Assembly (NCBI RefSeq): GCF_003046315.1
Contig: NZ_PZZP01000001.1
Location: forward strand, 2,604,001 to 2,668,000
Direction of reading: 5' to 3'
From: Desmospora activa DSM 45169
Lineage (GTDB): Bacteria > Bacillota > Bacilli > Thermoactinomycetales > DSM-45169
Length of the DNA stretch: 64,000 bases
The notes under the pieces were generated by a model that saw nothing but the letters and a program-made list of their open reading frames with translations, had not been told where the DNA came from and did not search any database. A program made the translations under genes and the position numbers. Every line of letters starts with the position of its first letter. The first letter of the stretch is position 1. This document shows, one piece after another, positions 61,476-64,000 of this stretch.

Positions 61476-62279
61476 TTATTCCTTCCTGATCAGCCAGCGA
61501 TGATCGGGATCATCGTAGGGGCGCAAATCGCGACCGGAGCCTCCTGCCAAAAACCAGAGATAATATAAGCGATATCCACCGGCAGCGGCGACCGGATGGT
61601 AACCGTGATCAATCGCAAAGCTATCCCCATGCCGAACGGTATAAGCATCATCGATACCGTCATCCTTGACATAATGCATTTGCACACCAAATCCCTGCTG
61701 CGGATGCACCTGATAATGATAGATCTCTTCCAAATCCGGCTCCTCCGGCGCATGTTCTCCGTCGTGTTTATGTGGGGGAAAGCTGGACCATTGTCCCGGT
61801 TCATTGAAGGTTTCCCCGATCACAATCCGTTGCACGCGATTTTCACCGTTTGCCACAATAATATCGTGGACTTCCCGGTGCCAGTTGTTTTCACCGCGTC
61901 GGTTAACGACGACCTCCTCCGGCTTCACTACAAACGGTTGAAACTTCTCGTCCGCTTTTGCTCGGCAAATCGCAATCTCCACCTCTGACTCAGCGTAAAC
62001 AGCAAAGGTTGAACGGCACGGAATGTAGACAGCTGTCGCCTTTCCGTCAAATACATCCTTTCTGCCACCCAGATGCGACCATTCATTATTTTCCGAAGAT
62101 ATAGAGGCTACCCCTGATAGAATGACCAAAACGACTTCCCAACCCTCCGTTTCCGCTTGATATCGCTCACCTTGTGAAAGTTTCAATTTGGACAGCTCCA
62201 AATAATCTAAGCCGGACTCTTTCCTAAGTAAAATTTCCTGATGTCCGCGCTGTTCTACCGCTCTAACCAGCTTTGCCAA
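61476..62279 (-). CDS. iolB: IolB-family 5-deoxy-glucuronate isomerase
   Basis: A 267-residue cupin protein. Family features are VILSGVASISSENNEWSHLGGR, VYIPCRSTFAVYAES and the metal/ligand stretch FPPHKHDGEHAPEEPDLEEIY. The C-terminal half ends WFLAGGSGRDLRPYDDPDHRWL, characteristic of IolB. It is the first gene of the uronate operon. The TTG start at 62279 is eight bases after AAAGGA. No other inositol genes are nearby, so the true substrate may be a uronate-derived compound. Confidence 0.88.
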   Translation of the reverse strand: MAKLVRAVEQRGHQEILLRKESGLDYLELSKLKLSQGERYQAETEGWEVVLVILSGVASISSENNEWSHLGGRKDVFDGKATAVYIPCRSTFAVYAESEVEIAICRAKADEKFQPFVVKPEEVVVNRRGENNWHREVHDIIVANGENRVQRIVIGETFNEPGQWSSFPPHKHDGEHAPEEPDLEEIYHYQVHPQQGFGVQMHYVKDDGIDDAYTVRHGDSFAIDHGYHPVAAAGGYRLYYLWFLAGGSGRDLRPYDDPDHRWLIRKE

Positions 62280-62304
62280 CTGACTCATCCTTTCCAAAAG
62301 GATT

Positions 62305-62318
62305 TAACAACGTTGTTA
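62305..62318. promoter_or_regulatory. uronate-regulon operator at the iolB-uxaB-kdu operon
   Basis: TAACAACGTTGTTA, placed at about +1 to +14 relative to the promoter at 62353-62325. Confidence 0.85.
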
Positions 62319-62324
62319 ATAACC

Positions 62325-62353
62325 AATATAGCGTATATCTCGCTCGGGATCAA
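62325..62353 (-). promoter_or_regulatory. promoter of the iolB-uxaB-GH105-kduI-kduD operon
   Basis: TTGATC (62353-62348) and TATATT (62330-62325) on the minus strand with a 17-bp spacer. Confidence 0.8.
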
Positions 62354-62403
62354 TCGACTTTTCTTCAGAGAAAATGTGGATTTTTCCATCTCCATTTTGA
62401 GTG

Positions 62404-62412
62404 TGCTATAAT
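62404..62412 (+). promoter_or_regulatory. extended -10 promoter of the LacI-family gene
   Basis: TGCTATAAT is a consensus extended -10. The operator variant at 62443 lies about 25 bp downstream of the predicted start. Confidence 0.6.
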
Positions 62413-62442
62413 CATAGTGCCATTATCGTGCTAATTACTAAA

Positions 62443-62456
62443 TAACAACGTTATTT
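62443..62456. promoter_or_regulatory. operator variant before the LacI-family gene
   Basis: TAACAACGTTATTT matches TAACAACGTTGTTA at 12 of 14 bases. A weaker copy here would give negative autoregulation. Confidence 0.65.
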
Positions 62457-62546
62457 ACTAATCATAATGAAGGGAGGGAACAGGAGGCGGGCATCTTTTC
62501 ATGCCGGCAGGCAGTGAGATTCCTGCTCGCATTTCTGTGAGCGACT

Positions 62547-63521
62547 GTGGGTGTGACAATCAAAGATATCGCCAAAGTTGCCGGGGTCAGCTACTCCACG
62601 GTTTCTAAAGCACTGCGAAATAGTCCCCTCGTCAAGGAACAGACCAAGCGAAAAATATTGCTCGTTGCAAATCAATTGGGATATCAACCCAATATCGCCG
62701 CCAAAAGTTTGGTATCAAAAAAAAGTAACGCCATCGGGGTTGTGTGGCCCACAGTGGAAAGGGCCGCTTTATCCGCATTAGCCACCAAGATTAACGCCGA
62801 GTTGGAAAAACACCAGTACCATATGCTCCTTTCCATCAATCCGGTCGATACGGCGATCACGGTTTTCAACCGTTATCTGGTAGACGCCATTCTCGTATTT
62901 AACGAAGAGGGAACTTCTACTGTCATTGAATCAAAAATTCCCATCCTATATTATGGGGAGCCTGGTCCGTCCCCTTATTCCACTTTTAACGTCAACCGGC
63001 GGCAAGCGATTGAAAAAGCGGTGGAATATCTCTACCAGTTGGGACATCGCCATATTGCCTATATTGGTGACCTCTCCAAACAAAATCGGAACCAACAAGA
63101 AAAATTAAAAGGATTTATGAGCGGCAGCAAAGCGTCAGGATTGGCCCCCACCTGTGCAATCCCCATCGACACCGCTGGACTGGGGTCACAGGAAGGGTAC
63201 CGTGCTGCCAAACAACTGCTTCAATCTCAAACTCCAACCGCCATAATCGGAGGAAGTCACGATATCACCGTCGGGGTGTTGCGGGCGCTCAAAGAGGCAA
63301 AGATGGAGATTCCAGCTGACATTTCCCTTATCGGTTACGACAATATCCCACAAGCGACAAATGTGGAAATCCCGTTGACGACGGTGGGGACTCCCCTCGA
63401 CAAAATTGCGGAGCAGATCACACAATCACTAATCAAGCTGATCCGGGAGGAGACGATCGATTCCCCTCTATTGGATTCGGAGCTAATTATTCGCAATTCC
63501 TGTGCCCCTCCACCCTCTTGA
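62547..63521 (+). CDS. LacI-family regulator of the uronate regulon (KdgR/ExuR-like)
   Basis: A 324-residue LacI-family protein. HTH: TIKDIAKVAGVSYSTVSKAL (about 4-23), then YQPNIAAKSLVSKKS. A ligand-binding domain follows, with IPADISLIGYDNIPQ near the end. It is divergent from the uronate operon and preceded by an operator variant. The start is GTG 62547 (or 62553) without a normal ribosome site; a strong AGGAGG lies 55-60 bases upstream, with three small hairpins between. Confidence 0.88.
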   Translation: MGVTIKDIAKVAGVSYSTVSKALRNSPLVKEQTKRKILLVANQLGYQPNIAAKSLVSKKSNAIGVVWPTVERAALSALATKINAELEKHQYHMLLSINPVDTAITVFNRYLVDAILVFNEEGTSTVIESKIPILYYGEPGPSPYSTFNVNRRQAIEKAVEYLYQLGHRHIAYIGDLSKQNRNQQEKLKGFMSGSKASGLAPTCAIPIDTAGLGSQEGYRAAKQLLQSQTPTAIIGGSHDITVGVLRALKEAKMEIPADISLIGYDNIPQATNVEIPLTTVGTPLDKIAEQITQSLIKLIREETIDSPLLDSELIIRNSCAPPPS

Positions 63522-63546
63522 GTTGTATAGAGGGGAGGGGTTTTAC
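63505..63546 (+). terminator. terminator of the LacI-family gene
   Basis: CCCCTCC-CCCTC pairs with GAGGGG-AGGGG around a loop of about 12, followed by TTTTACGTTT. Confidence 0.8.
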
Positions 63547-63693
63547 GTTTGCGCCCTGTACAGCTTCCGCTAAGTGGGACAGCCTGAACCGGTTTGATTA
63601 GCCTGCTGCACCAACGGGAAAAAGAAGAAGGAAACCACTTGACCCTTGGCGAAAGGCCATATGCGTAGTCCCGTGAAAAAAGGAGCGATCACG

Positions 63694-64000
63694 ATGAAAG
63701 ATTGGATGAAAAAAGGGATGGCGGCTGGATTGGGGCTGGCTGTCATCAGCAAAGAACGGATTGAAAAAACGGTTCAGGAGCTGGTGAAAAAAGGGGAAAT
63801 GACCCCCAAAGCTTCCCGTGAACTGCTGGATCAACTAATTGCCCGCGGGGAACAGGAACAACAGGCACTGGAAGATACCATTCAAACACAGGTACAAAAA
63901 ACGCTCCATGATTGGAATGTCGCCACCCAGGATGATATCCATCGCTTAGAGCGGCGCATTCAAATGCTAGAAAACGAATTGGCCACGCTCCAGCAAATCG
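63694..64000 (+). CDS. coiled-coil, phasin-like protein, cut by the window end
   Basis: The visible 102 residues start MKDWMKKGMAAGLGLAVISK and are then almost entirely charged helix (IEKTVQELVKKGEMTPKASR, RLERRIQMLENELATLQQ). This resembles the phasin/polyhydroxyalkanoate synthesis regulator family. AAGGAG is eight bases before ATG. The C-terminus lies outside the window. Confidence 0.7.
   Translation, partial: MKDWMKKGMAAGLGLAVISKERIEKTVQELVKKGEMTPKASRELLDQLIARGEQEQQALEDTIQTQVQKTLHDWNVATQDDIHRLERRIQMLENELATLQQI

Noticed and set aside
1-64000. CRISPR arrays, prophage, insertion-sequence transposases, tRNA or rRNA genes
   Set aside because: No regularly spaced repeats, no transposase or phage structural genes, and no cloverleaf or rRNA sequence were seen.

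Overview
The window looks like a piece of a spore-forming, bacillithiol-using Bacillales chromosome of roughly even GC, most likely from the Thermoactinomycetaceae or a close relative. Supporting this are two RsfA-family prespore regulators, three glycine/tyrosine-rich mini-proteins, YtxG/YtxH/YtxJ homologues, a chorismate-mutase/DAHP-synthase fusion upstream of ccpA, divergent acsA and acuA-acuC genes, a T-box tyrS and an S4 leader on rpsD. Non-ATG starts are common: many TTG, some GTG and one apparent CTG, usually 5-9 nt after a good Shine-Dalgarno. Genus-level placement is inference.

Layout. 0-7 kb: a YfhP-like membrane hydrolase, an arsRBC arsenate-resistance operon, a lipoprotein gene with two histidine phosphatases, a GNAT acetyltransferase and a small lipoprotein. 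7-15 kb: a seven-gene minus-strand sugar operon (TIM-barrel isomerase, two Gfo/Idh/MocA dehydrogenases, ABC binding protein, two permeases, LacI regulator) with LacI/CcpA-type palindromes upstream. 15-20 kb: trmB, secreted and membrane proteins of unknown role, ilvA. 20-24 kb: a decayed flavoprotein remnant, rpsD with a structured leader, a 23-residue peptide gene sharing the rpsD terminator, and tyrS with a T-box. 24-30 kb: a class A PBP, a cytosine-permease-family pseudogene, an MBL hydrolase and a nucleotidyltransferase-like pair. 30-38 kb: the acetate switch (acsA; acuA-acuC, acuB absent), mtnN, ccpA, aroA, and an ECF sigma/anti-sigma pair. 39-49 kb: mainly stationary-phase and sporulation-type genes. 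49-52 kb: a membrane protein with five FAIM1-like repeats, a CoA-binding protein and a kinase-like protein. 52-63.5 kb: a pectin/uronate regulon. 63.7 kb to the end: a truncated coiled-coil gene.

How the genes work together. In the uronate block a secreted pectate lyase cuts pectate. A GH105 hydrolase frees the unsaturated uronyl residue. KduI and KduD process the resulting ketouronate, while UxaB and UxaA take tagaturonate to 2-keto-3-deoxygluconate. A palindrome, TAACAACGTTGTTA, recurs at the uxaA, pectate lyase and iolB-operon promoters, with a variant in front of the divergent LacI gene, so one local repressor probably controls the whole block. A perfect cre beside the pectate lyase and a near-perfect cre at acsA tie both to CcpA, whose gene is in the same window. 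AcuA and AcuC are the acetyltransferase/deacetylase pair that switches AcsA off and on.

Most unusual items: the short transcription unit at 48.1-48.26 kb with promoter, ribosome site, a 30-codon frame and terminator; the 23-residue peptide gene at 21.8 kb; the five-repeat FAIM1-like protein; an apparent CTG start on acuA; two decayed genes; and a hairpin-forming repeat at 6.5 and 61.3 kb.
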